This document shows positions 1 to 5,593 of a DNA stretch of 5,825 nt, piece by piece; position 1 is the stretch's first letter; each line of letters opens with the position of its first letter. The position numbers were made by a program, and so were the translations under genes. The notes under the pieces were generated by a model, which made no database searches, was not told where the DNA came from, and was given only the letters and a program-made list of their open reading frames with translations. Source of the DNA: CAZWEZ01 sp964632795 (GTDB lineage: Bacteria > Pseudomonadota > Alphaproteobacteria > Rhodospirillales > 2-02-FULL-58-16); contig CAZWEZ010000144.1 of assembly GCA_964632795.1 (NCBI GenBank), positions 1 through 5,825 of the forward strand, in the 5' to 3' direction.

Positions 1-289
1 GTCACCGCATCGCCGGCGGCTTTCCTCCTACCCGGCGGGACGCCGAGGCGATCTCCATGGGTCATTATCAGTGCTCCTTGGTATTATGCCGCCCCGGGAG
101 CCGATTGATGAAGGTTGTGCTTGAGAATCGGTGCGGGAAGGAGCATAACCCCCTCGGAACTTTTCTGCGTGGTATGAGATAGACCAAAGGCTGACGCGTC
201 CTCACGGACTGTAATCCCCCGATCGGGCAGGACCATCCAAGCGGACTGAAACTTTCCAAATAAACCCGGAAAGCTAGGGAAATTTTAAC
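1..289 (+). other. Gene-free upstream region and long pntAA leader
   Basis: I see no convincing gene here. Open frames are short and unlike known proteins. The leader can form several local helices: CCGATT (101-106) with AATCGG (126-131), the perfect 10-bp palindrome CCCGATCGGG (218-227), and CTTTCC (252-257) with GGAAAG (268-273). The last ends three bases before the pntAA Shine-Dalgarno sequence AGGGA (276-280). The word CGGACTG occurs twice (205-211 and 242-248). I do not recognise any established riboswitch class, and there is no terminator-like U-run. Confidence 0.4.
79..87 (+). promoter_or_regulatory. Candidate extended -10 promoter for the pnt operon
   Basis: The sequence TGGTATTAT matches an extended -10 element (TGn followed by a TATAAT-like hexamer at 82-87). 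No good -35 hexamer sits 16-18 bp upstream, where GGGTCA is found; this is tolerable for extended -10 promoters. A start near 94 would give pntAA a leader of about 195 nt. Assignment is by motif only, and no other -10 candidate in the upstream 289 bp looked better. Confidence 0.35.
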
Positions 290-1447
290 ATGAAAATTGC
301 CATACCCAAGGAGCGCCGCCCCGGTGAAACGCGGGTCGCAATCTCTCCCGACGTGGTGAAGAAGCTGGTCGGCTTCGGGTTCGAGGTGATCGTCGAGAAG
401 GGGGCCGGAATGGCCTCCTCGTTAACCGACGACGCCTTCAAGGAAGCCGGCGCTTCGATCGCCAAGGACGAAGCGACGGCGCTGAAGAGCGCCGACATCA
501 TCTTCAAGATCCAACGCCCCATCATCGACGGCGACAAGAACAAGAACGAACTGGGAATGATGAAGAAGGACGCCATCCTGATCGCCAGCATCGGCGCCCT
601 GACCAACAGGAAGGACGTGGAGGCCTACGCCAAGGCCGGCATCACCGCGTTTGCCATGGAGCTGATGCCGCGCATCTCGCGCGCCCAGTCGATGGACATC
701 CTGTCCAGCCAGAGCAACCTGGCCGGCTACAAGTCTGTGCTGGACGCCGCCCACGAGTTCGGCCGCGCCTTCCCGATGATGATGACGGCGGCCGGCACCA
801 TCCCTCCGGCCAAGGTCTTCATCATGGGCGTCGGGGTCGCCGGGCTGCAGGCCATCGCCACCGCCAAGCGGCTGGGCGCCGTGGTCACCGCCTTCGACGT
901 CCGCCCGGCGGTCAAGGAGCAGGTGGAGAGCCTGGGCGGCAAGTTCGTCGAGGTCGACTCCGAGATGACCAAGGACGCCGAGACCGCCGGCGGCTACGCC
1001 AAGGAAATGAGCGACGACTTCAAGAAGAAGCAGGCCGAGGTCACCCGCGAGCACCTCAAGAAGGTCGACATCGTCATCTGCACCGCCCTGATCCCCGGCA
1101 AGCCGGCTCCGGTCCTGATCACCGAGGAAATGGTCAAGGACATGAAGCCCGGCGCGGTGATCATCGACCTGGCGGTCGAGGCGGGCGGCAACTGTCCGCT
1201 GTCCAAGCTCGGCAAGGTGGTCGAGAAGTACAACGTCAAGATCGTCGGCCACGACAACGTCCCCGGCCGCATAGCCGAGGACGCCAGCAGGCTGTTCGCC
1301 AAGAACCTGCTCAACTTCCTGACCCCCCAGATCGACGCCGAGAACAAGACCCTGAAGATCGATTGGGAGGACGAAACCATCACCGGCACCCTGCTGACAC
1401 GCGACGGCAAGGTGGTACATCCCATGCTGACAGGGGAGGGTAACTGA
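290..1447 (+). CDS. pntAA: NAD(P)+ transhydrogenase subunit alpha part 1 (PntAA, domain I)
   Basis: This is the soluble NAD(H)-binding domain I of proton-translocating transhydrogenase, which transfers hydride between NADH and NADP+ on the cytoplasmic face of the inner membrane. At 385 aa it has the length of the separate alphaproteobacterial subunit rather than the longer fused E. coli PntA. Visible signatures are an N-terminal AlaDH/PNT-type domain (about residues 1-140), the RQD loop RISRAQSMDILSS (R128, Q133, D136, S139, one residue offset from the R. rubrum numbering I recall), the Rossmann motif GVGVAG at 180-185, and D203 at the end of the following strand, expected to bind the adenosine ribose. 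The ATG is preceded by AGGGA nine bases upstream. It is the first gene of a three-gene operon, two bases from pntAB. No essential residue appears lost. Confidence 0.97.
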   Translation: MKIAIPKERRPGETRVAISPDVVKKLVGFGFEVIVEKGAGMASSLTDDAFKEAGASIAKDEATALKSADIIFKIQRPIIDGDKNKNELGMMKKDAILIASIGALTNRKDVEAYAKAGITAFAMELMPRISRAQSMDILSSQSNLAGYKSVLDAAHEFGRAFPMMMTAAGTIPPAKVFIMGVGVAGLQAIATAKRLGAVVTAFDVRPAVKEQVESLGGKFVEVDSEMTKDAETAGGYAKEMSDDFKKKQAEVTREHLKKVDIVICTALIPGKPAPVLITEEMVKDMKPGAVIIDLAVEAGGNCPLSKLGKVVEKYNVKIVGHDNVPGRIAEDASRLFAKNLLNFLTPQIDAENKTLKIDWEDETITGTLLTRDGKVVHPMLTGEGN

Positions 1448-1449
1448 TC

Positions 1450-1863
1450 ATGGACCCGTCTCAATTAGCCGATAACGCTTCCCAACTCGCCACCCAGGCG
1501 GCGGGGCTGGCCCAACAGGCGGCCGAACTGGCCAATCAGGCGACCCAGGTCGTGACGACCCAGGTCCAGGCCACCGCCGGGATCAACCCGTTCCTGTTCC
1601 TGTTCACGGTCTTCGTATTGGCCTGCTTCATCGGCTTCTACGTGGTGTGGAGCGTTACCCCGGCGCTGCACTCGCCGCTGATGAGCGTCACCAACGCGAT
1701 CTCCTCGGTGATCATCGTCGGCGCCCTGATCGCCGCCGGACCGGCCGGGATGGACTTCTCCCAGGTCATGGGCTTCGCCGCCGTGATCCTGGCCTCGGTC
1801 AACATCTTCGGCGGCTTCATCGTCACCCAGCGCATGCTGGTCATGTTCAAGAAGAAGAAGTAG
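1450..1863 (+). CDS. pntAB: NAD(P)+ transhydrogenase subunit alpha part 2 (PntAB, membrane)
   Basis: This small integral membrane subunit (137 aa) supplies part of domain II, the proton channel, and corresponds to the membrane tail of E. coli PntA. Three hydrophobic segments are visible at about 46-68, 79-98 and 104-127, with the conserved stretch HSPLMSVTNAISS (74-86) between the first two and a lysine-rich C-terminus (KKKK). Residues 1-40 are unusual: they are rich in Ala and Gln and show a seven-residue periodicity (LATQAAG, LAQQAAE, LANQATQ), suggesting an amphipathic helix or short coiled coil before the first membrane segment. The start lies two bases after the pntAA stop, with GGGGAGGG (1433-1440) inside the end of pntAA as ribosome-binding site, so translation is probably coupled. 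The family assignment is secure; the role of the N-terminal tail is unknown. Confidence 0.95.
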   Translation: MDPSQLADNASQLATQAAGLAQQAAELANQATQVVTTQVQATAGINPFLFLFTVFVLACFIGFYVVWSVTPALHSPLMSVTNAISSVIIVGALIAAGPAGMDFSQVMGFAAVILASVNIFGGFIVTQRMLVMFKKKK

Positions 1864-1875
1864 GGGGACGGCACA

Positions 1876-3273
1876 ATGAACGTAACTCTTACAGGATTCG
1901 CCTACCTGGTCGCCGCCATCTGCTTCATCATGGCGCTCAGGGGGCTGAACTCGCCGGAGACCGCCCGCAAGGGCAACGCCTTCGGCGTCGCCGGCATGGT
2001 CATCGCGGTGGTCACCGCGCTCGCCGATCCGACCGTGGTCAGCTTCTGGATGATCATCCTCGGCGTCCTCATCGGCGGCTCCATCGGCACCGTGGTGGCG
2101 CTGAAGATCAAGATGACGGCGCTGCCCCAGTTGGTCGCCGCCTTCCACTCCCTGGTCGGCCTGGCCGCGGTGTTCGTCGCCTCGGCGGCGCTTTACAACC
2201 CGCAAGCCTACGGCCTCGGCTCGGTTGGCGAGATCCACTGGTCGAGCCTGGTCGAGATGTCGCTGGGCATGGCCATCGGCGCCATCACCTTCTCCGGGTC
2301 GGTGGTCGCCTTCGCCAAGCTCCAGGGCCTGGTCGGCGGCAACCCGACGGTGTTCCCCGGACAGCACCCGCTGAACGCCATCCTGGCGGCGCTCATGGTG
2401 ATCCTGATCGTCTGGTTCTGCGTCACCGAATCCTACTTCGCCTTCTGGGCGCTGGCGGGGTTGACCTTCGTTCTCGGCTTCCTGATCATCATCCCGATCG
2501 GCGGCGCCGACATGCCGGTCGTGGTCTCGATGCTCAACTCGTACTCGGGGTGGGCGGCGGCCGGCATCGGCTTCACGCTGGGCAACCCGGCGCTGGTCGT
2601 CACCGGTGCGCTGGTCGGCTCCTCGGGCGCCATCCTCAGCTACATCATGTGCAAGGGGATGAACCGCTCGATCTTCAACGTCCTGCTCGGCGGTTTCGGC
2701 GGCGAAGTCGCGGCGCCGACGGCGGCCGACGGGGCCAAGGAACGGCCGGTCAAGACGGGCAGCGGCGAAGACGCTGCCTTCATCATGAAGAACGCCAACA
2801 AGGTCATCGTGGTCCCCGGTTACGGCATGGCGGTGGCCCAGGCCCAGCACGCGCTGCGCGAGATGGCCGACCTGCTCAAGGCCGAGGGCGTCGAAGTGGC
2901 CTACGCCGTCCATCCGGTGGCCGGCCGCATGCCCGGCCACATGAACGTCCTGCTGGCCGAGGCCAACGTGCCCTATGACGAGGTCTTCGAGTTGGACGAG
3001 ATCAACCACGAGTTCGCCACCGCCGACGTCGCCTTCGTCATCGGCGCCAACGACGTCACCAACCCGGCCGCCAAGACCGATCCCACCTGCGACATCTACG
3101 GGATGCCGATCCTCGACGTCGAGAAGGCCGCCACCACCTTGTTCGTCAAGCGCACCCTGGCCTCGGGCTACGCCGGGCTCGGCAACGAGCTGTTCTACAG
3201 AGACAAGACCATGATGCTGTTCAGCGACGCCAAGAAGATGACCGAGGAAATCGTCGTCGCCCTCAAGAGCTAG
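1876..3273 (+). CDS. pntB: NAD(P)+ transhydrogenase subunit beta (PntB)
   Basis: This is the beta subunit (465 aa, the usual length), combining most of membrane domain II with the NADP(H)-binding domain III. About nine hydrophobic segments lie between residues 3 and 260. They include H91, S139, D212 and N222 in the contexts AAFHSLVG, TFSGSV, GGADMPVV and MLNSYSG, which match positions implicated in proton translocation in E. coli PntB. A polar linker (about 278-300) leads to domain III, which has the GYGMAV nucleotide motif (315-320), RMPGHMNVLLAEANVPYD (351-368), GANDVTNPAA (390-399) and KRTLASGYAG (425-434), where K425 and R426 are expected to contact the NADP 2'-phosphate. A GGGGGA Shine-Dalgarno lies in the 12-bp gap after pntAB. 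With PntAA and PntAB it forms the NADPH-producing proton-driven enzyme. The gene appears intact and is followed directly by a terminator. Confidence 0.97.
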   Translation: MNVTLTGFAYLVAAICFIMALRGLNSPETARKGNAFGVAGMVIAVVTALADPTVVSFWMIILGVLIGGSIGTVVALKIKMTALPQLVAAFHSLVGLAAVFVASAALYNPQAYGLGSVGEIHWSSLVEMSLGMAIGAITFSGSVVAFAKLQGLVGGNPTVFPGQHPLNAILAALMVILIVWFCVTESYFAFWALAGLTFVLGFLIIIPIGGADMPVVVSMLNSYSGWAAAGIGFTLGNPALVVTGALVGSSGAILSYIMCKGMNRSIFNVLLGGFGGEVAAPTAADGAKERPVKTGSGEDAAFIMKNANKVIVVPGYGMAVAQAQHALREMADLLKAEGVEVAYAVHPVAGRMPGHMNVLLAEANVPYDEVFELDEINHEFATADVAFVIGANDVTNPAAKTDPTCDIYGMPILDVEKAATTLFVKRTLASGYAGLGNELFYRDKTMMLFSDAKKMTEEIVVALKS

Positions 3274-3293
3274 GGCGCCCGGCGAGGCGAACG

Positions 3294-3329
3294 AAAACGG
3301 CGGGACCCGCGAGGGCCCCGCCTTTTTTT
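3294..3329 (+). terminator. Rho-independent terminator of the pnt operon
   Basis: A GC-rich stem pairs GGCGGGACCC (3299-3308) with GGGCCCCGCC (3313-3322) around a GCGA tetraloop, with one A-C mismatch. Seven T residues follow (3323-3329) and an A-tract precedes the stem (3294-3297). It lies about 20 bp after the pntB stop codon. This is a canonical intrinsic terminator for plus-strand transcription. Confidence 0.93.
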
Positions 3330-3335
3330 GACTGG

Positions 3336-3552
3336 GACAGTCGCGCGAAGCGCAATCCCCTCTGCTTCTCTGTGTCCTCTGTGTCTTCCTCTTTCTCGGT
3401 GCACTCTGTGTCGAATCACCCGTTCATACTGTGCACGGTGTTCGAATGGATAGCTTGAACGAACCGGGTAATTCGACACAGAGGACGCAGAGGAAGAGGA
3501 AGACACAGAGGACACAGAGAAGCAGAAGGGATTACGCTTCGCGCGATGTGTC
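3336..3552. repeat. Large imperfect palindrome with CTCTGTGTC-type repeats
   Basis: The left arm (3341-3425) and right arm (3461-3546) are inverted copies of about 85 bp with eight substitutions and one single-base indel, separated by a 35-bp loop. GACA (3336-3339) and TGTC (3549-3552) may extend the arms. The outer tips are TCGCGCGAAGCG and its complement. Inside, the words CTCTGTGTC and CTTCCTC recur, so one arm is nearly all purine. Six of the eight differences are transitions. Within the loop, GTTCGAA (3440-3446) and TTGAAC (3455-3460) can form a minor stem. There is no coding content and no clear target-site duplication. From general knowledge, CTCTGTGTCCTCTGTG words recur between genes in many unrelated bacterial genomes with no established function. 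A MITE-like or REP-like element is the best guess. Confidence 0.85.
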
Positions 3553-3663
3553 GAAGGTCGGATCAAATCATTTCGGGCTTGGTTCAAAGGCGATCGCCGC
3601 CCATGTCGAGGCGGGGCGGAAAACGGTTTTCGGGCGTGGGTTGGCTGGCGCCGACGGCCGGTG
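3553..3663. other. Spacer downstream of rpsU, no gene seen
   Basis: This stretch carries no supportable gene. It contains two short palindromes, GGCGATCGCC (3589-3598) and GAAAACGGTTTTC (3619-3631). No U-tracted terminator for the minus-strand rpsU is visible here, so the large palindrome beyond it is the nearest strong structure that an rpsU transcript would meet. Confidence 0.4.
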
Positions 3664-3867
3664 CTAGAAACCTTCGCGCTCGAGGCGCTTGCGCTCGAGC
3701 TTGCGGGCCCGGCGGATGGCTTCCGCCTTTTCCCTGGCCTTGCGTTCGGAAGGTTTCTCGTAGGCCCGCCTGAGCTTCATCTCGCGGAAGACTCCCTCGC
3801 GCTGCAGTTTCTTCTTGAGGGCCTTCAGGGCCTGGTCGACGTTGTTGTCGCGGACGGTGACGTGCAC
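3664..3867 (-). CDS. rpsU: 30S ribosomal protein S21
   Basis: S21 is a small basic protein of the 30S subunit, involved in translation initiation. The 67-residue product matches the family over its full length: it opens with HVTVRDNNVDQALKALKKK, continues with REGVFREMKLRRAYEKPSER, and ends in a strongly basic alpha-helical tail (ARKLERKRLEREGF). The start is GTG (codon at 3865-3867). The frame stays open upstream, but the family begins M-x-V-x-V-R, so GTG fits homology and upstream residues do not. The Shine-Dalgarno is weak (AGAGAA about 12 bases upstream). The gene stands alone, convergent with the pnt operon across the large palindrome. An AT-rich block just upstream (3882-3900) could hold a -10 element, but no clear promoter could be assigned. 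Confidence 0.95.
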   Translation of the reverse strand: MHVTVRDNNVDQALKALKKKLQREGVFREMKLRRAYEKPSERKAREKAEAIRRARKLERKRLEREGF

Positions 3868-3922
3868 GGCGGTCTGATTCTCTATCCAATAATTATTTGT
3901 TGCGTGGGTGGCGGATCGCCTC

Positions 3923-3996
3923 GAAGGGGGGCCTTCTAACACATCCGTCCGGGGATGGAAAGGCCCCTTTCGCGGCCGGCCGCGCCGAATCATGAT
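3923..3996. repeat. Run of consecutive short palindromes between rpsU and the def remnant
   Basis: Four perfect hairpins lie almost end to end: GAAGG/CCTTC with a 4-nt loop (3923-3936), CATCC/GGATG with a 6-nt loop (3942-3957), GAAAGG/CCTTTC with a 2-nt loop (3958-3971), and the 14-bp perfect palindrome CGCGGCCGGCCGCG (3971-3984). ATCATGAT (3989-3996) follows. No T-run accompanies any of them, so they are not ordinary terminators. They lie upstream of both rpsU and the def remnant, so they could be operators or leader structures. GC-rich composition makes some of this possible by chance. Confidence 0.55.
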
Positions 3997-4027
3997 GGGG
4001 AAAGGCGGCCGGAGGGAGTCGACGACC

Positions 4028-4156
4028 ATGGCCATCCTCAAGATCGCCCGCATGGGGCATCCGCTCCTGCGGAGCATCGCCTTTTCTGTCAGCGGCAACC
4101 GGGAGAGGTCCTCGAGGGACCGGGGCGGCGGTGCGCCATCCCACAGGCGCCGGTAG
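4028..4156 (+). pseudogene. def: 5' remnant of a peptide deformylase gene
   Basis: The first codons read MAILKIARMGHPLLR, which closely matches the N-terminus of peptide deformylase (usual length about 165-190 aa), the enzyme that removes the formyl group from new proteins. A good ribosome-binding sequence (GGAGGGA, about 10 bases upstream) precedes the ATG at 4028. Similarity fades after about residue 15-20 (around 4072-4090), and the frame stops at 4156 after only 42 codons. The GxGLAAxQ, EGCLS and HExDH motifs of the family are all absent. This is therefore a truncated gene start, not a working deformylase. The downstream part is occupied on the other strand by a fragment of another gene. 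The identification rests on a short stretch and is moderately sure. Confidence 0.55.
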
Positions 4157-4180
4157 AAGGGCGAAGCCGAGGCCACTAGG
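4070..4180 (-). pseudogene. Fragment resembling the N-terminal region of a phenylacetate-CoA ligase/CapK-type adenylating enzyme
   Basis: The minus strand encodes about 36 residues including ASPFYRRLWDG and RSLEDLSRLPLTEKAMLR. This is the pattern (SPFYRR, then SLEDLxxLPxTxKxxLR) typical of the N-terminal part of phenylacetate-CoA ligase and related AMP-forming enzymes. These proteins are usually above 400 aa; nothing of the ATP-binding or catalytic region is present. The fragment begins at the stop codon of the cytochrome gene and ends where deformylase coding on the other strand begins. The frame happens to stay open into rpsU, but the intervening residues look non-coding. Likely a deletion remnant of a gene that once followed the cytochrome gene. 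Similarity is judged by eye over a short length. Confidence 0.45.
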
Positions 4181-5348
4181 GCCGCGCCACTTCGGTCTCG
4201 AAAAGGCGGAAACGGCCGTTGCGGGCAGCGGCGTCGGCCCTGGCGATCAGGCGCTTCGCCTCGCCTTGATAGGAGACGAGGAGACCGTCGTAGACCTGGT
4301 GGTCGTAATAGTCGTCCGGATACACGTCCAGCCACATGCGGGCCCGTTCGGCCTTGCCCCATTCAAGCTCCAGGACCGCGGACCGGCCCGGAAGCAGACG
4401 GGAATCGAAGGATTCGACCCAGCGCCCGCCGGCAAACGAGACGGCCCTCCGGATGACTTGCGAGACTTCCGTTCCCGGTACGGGGTTCCCGGCCTCGTCG
4501 AGGGCGACGGCGCGCATCACCGCCTTCGGGGTGACGTAGGTGGGAAAGGCGTGGCCGACGCCGGTGTTGGTCAGCGTGAAACGGGCCTTCCCGGCCTCCG
4601 CCCGGAAGTCCGGGGTCAGCCCCGACGCCACCATTTCGGGATCGTGGATGCCGCGCCACAGGTGTTTGCGCTCGGGCATGTGGCAGGACTGGCAGTCTAT
4701 GCCCTTCGCGGCCTGCGGGCTGGCCTTCCATTCGTTGTAGGTGTTCTCCAGAGGCTTGCCGTTGACGGCTCCCCAGGACGGGGGGAACTGGTGACAGACG
4801 TTGCAGAATTCGGACTTCTCGAAATCCGGGGTCCTGAAGACGCCGTCGTGGGGAGCGTCCGGATCGCTCTGGCCCGTCTCTCCGGTTTCGACTTGGGGCG
4901 GCCCGAATCGGCGGTTTTCGCGCAGATGGCAACCGGCACATGAGTTGCCGGCCGCCGCCAGGCCCTGGGCCTCGGGCAGGTGGGCCTTGCCCGCACCAAG
5001 CGCCTCCTCGAAGGCCTGTTTCTGCTCGGCCAGCGGCGCATGGCATTGCATGCAGCTTCCCGGGTTGTTGGCGAACGAGATCATGAGCTGTCCGACCAGG
5101 CCCGGGGAAAAGGCCCCGGCGTGAAGCGACGTGCGCCATTCCTCGTATTGGTCCGCGTGGCATTCGCCGCAAGCCTTGGGGTCGAGCGAACGCTCGATCG
5201 CGTCCCATTCGGAAGGCGCCTCGCCCTGTGGTGAGAGCGGTTGGCTCCAGTAATCCTCGGGCAGGGCCGCTCCGGGAGCCGCTCCGGCGACGGCGACGCC
5301 GGCCGCCAACGCGACCGCCAATGCTAATAACAACGCGCACAGCCGCAT
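4176..5348 (-). CDS. Periplasmic pentaheme cytochrome c (cytochrome c554-like multiheme family)
   Basis: This 390-residue protein is a predicted exported electron carrier. Residues 1 to about 24 form a signal peptide (basic MR, a Leu/Ala/Val core, AGA before the mature start). Five CxxCH heme-attachment motifs follow at 60-64, 99-103, 137-141, 182-186 and 219-223. The first lies in the pattern CxxCH-x4-EEW-x3-LHA, common in cytochrome c554-type proteins. Extra histidines at 76, 123, 167, 229, 235 and 266 could be distal ligands. The heme-free C-terminal third (about 255-390, from FTLTNTGVGHAFPTYVTPKAV) looks like a beta-rich domain. The ATG is chosen because GAGG lies eight bases upstream and the signal peptide follows directly. 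Its redox partner and substrate cannot be read from the sequence. It is divergent from the NPCAA repeat gene, and its stop touches a ligase-like gene fragment. Confidence 0.9.
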   Translation of the reverse strand: MRLCALLLALAVALAAGVAVAGAAPGAALPEDYWSQPLSPQGEAPSEWDAIERSLDPKACGECHADQYEEWRTSLHAGAFSPGLVGQLMISFANNPGSCMQCHAPLAEQKQAFEEALGAGKAHLPEAQGLAAAGNSCAGCHLRENRRFGPPQVETGETGQSDPDAPHDGVFRTPDFEKSEFCNVCHQFPPSWGAVNGKPLENTYNEWKASPQAAKGIDCQSCHMPERKHLWRGIHDPEMVASGLTPDFRAEAGKARFTLTNTGVGHAFPTYVTPKAVMRAVALDEAGNPVPGTEVSQVIRRAVSFAGGRWVESFDSRLLPGRSAVLELEWGKAERARMWLDVYPDDYYDHQVYDGLLVSYQGEAKRLIARADAAARNGRFRLFETEVARP

Positions 5349-5382
5349 GGTGATTTCCTCACGCTCCCCAAAAAAGCCCGAT

Positions 5383-5398
5383 TGGCGGCCAACCGCCA
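5383..5398 (-). promoter_or_regulatory. Hairpin in the cytochrome gene leader, weak attenuator candidate
   Basis: TGGCGG and CCGCCA pair perfectly around a 4-nt loop. Read on the minus strand, a run of six T (5370-5375) follows seven bases downstream and lies between the hairpin and the ribosome-binding site. The gap is long for an intrinsic terminator, so attenuation is possible but weakly supported. Confidence 0.25.
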
Positions 5399-5505
5399 GC
5401 CCGCGAACATAGCGGACGGAAGCGCGATGTTCCTCCGAAATCTTGTCGAATCAGGGTCACAAAAAGTTGAAGTCGAGTTGATCTCAATAAACCCCATTAC
5501 TTGAT

Positions 5506-5511
5506 TATAAT
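5506..5511 (+). promoter_or_regulatory. Candidate -10 element for the NPCAA-repeat gene
   Basis: A perfect TATAAT hexamer lies 82 bp before the start codon. The bases 16-18 bp upstream (around 5482-5488) do not resemble TTGACA, and TTGATC at 5478-5483 is 22 bp away, which is too far. The predicted start, near 5518, falls within the inverted repeat that follows. Confidence 0.4.
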
Positions 5512-5512
5512 A

Positions 5513-5540
5513 CGGCACAGGTTTCGGTTTCTCTGTGCCG
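5513..5540. promoter_or_regulatory. Perfect 8-bp inverted repeat just downstream of the -10 element
   Basis: CGGCACAG (5513-5520) and CTGTGCCG (5533-5540) are exact inverse complements around a 12-bp spacer. The repeat spans the predicted plus-strand start point, so it could be a repressor operator or, if transcribed, a 5' stem-loop. No T-run follows closely enough for a normal terminator. Confidence 0.5.
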
Positions 5541-5593
5541 AAAGCGTTTTTGACCCTGCGACGAAACGGTCCTTAGTCTTAGGAGGAATTCCG

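Larger units (their letters stand above)
5452..5558. promoter_or_regulatory. Divergent control region with paired inverted CAGGGTCA sites
   Basis: CAGGGTCA (5452-5459, followed by C and five A) and its exact inverse TGACCCTG (5551-5558, preceded by TTTTT) flank the promoter zone with a dyad centre at 5505. That centre nearly coincides with the perfect palindrome ATTATAAT (5504-5511), which offers a TATAAT -10 hexamer on each strand. No good -35 hexamer sits at normal spacing on either side, as expected for an activator-dependent promoter. The symmetry suggests one regulator acting on both the cytochrome gene and the repeat-protein gene. The protein that would bind is unknown. Confidence 0.4.

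Noticed and set aside
1..59. A minus-strand 18-codon frame starting at an ATG near 59
   Set aside because: Very short, with a poorly spaced Shine-Dalgarno and no recognisable product.
1465..3009. A long open frame on the minus strand opposite pntAB and pntB, and another on the plus strand in a different frame (1647-2978)
   Set aside because: Their residues are compositionally skewed (His/Asp/Arg/Gly) and follow from high GC codon bias in the real pnt genes; the pnt frames have full family matches.
3589..3598. GGCGATCGCC, resembling the cyanobacterial HIP1 octamer
   Set aside because: A single occurrence in a GC-rich window, and the surrounding genes are not cyanobacterial.
3664..4362. A fused protein joining a ligase-like part to S21 in one open frame
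   Set aside because: The frame is open by chance. The residues between the two parts are antisense to the def start and to a palindrome run, and S21 has its own conserved start at the GTG.
5465..5500. A heat-shock sigma-type promoter (TTGAAG followed by CCCCATTA)
   Set aside because: The spacing of about 19 bp is too long for the expected elements and the upstream element is imperfect.
5513..5530. A sigma-54 type promoter (GGCAC followed by a TTGC-like element)
   Set aside because: The downstream GC element is missing (TCGG is found), and GGCAC belongs to the inverted repeat.
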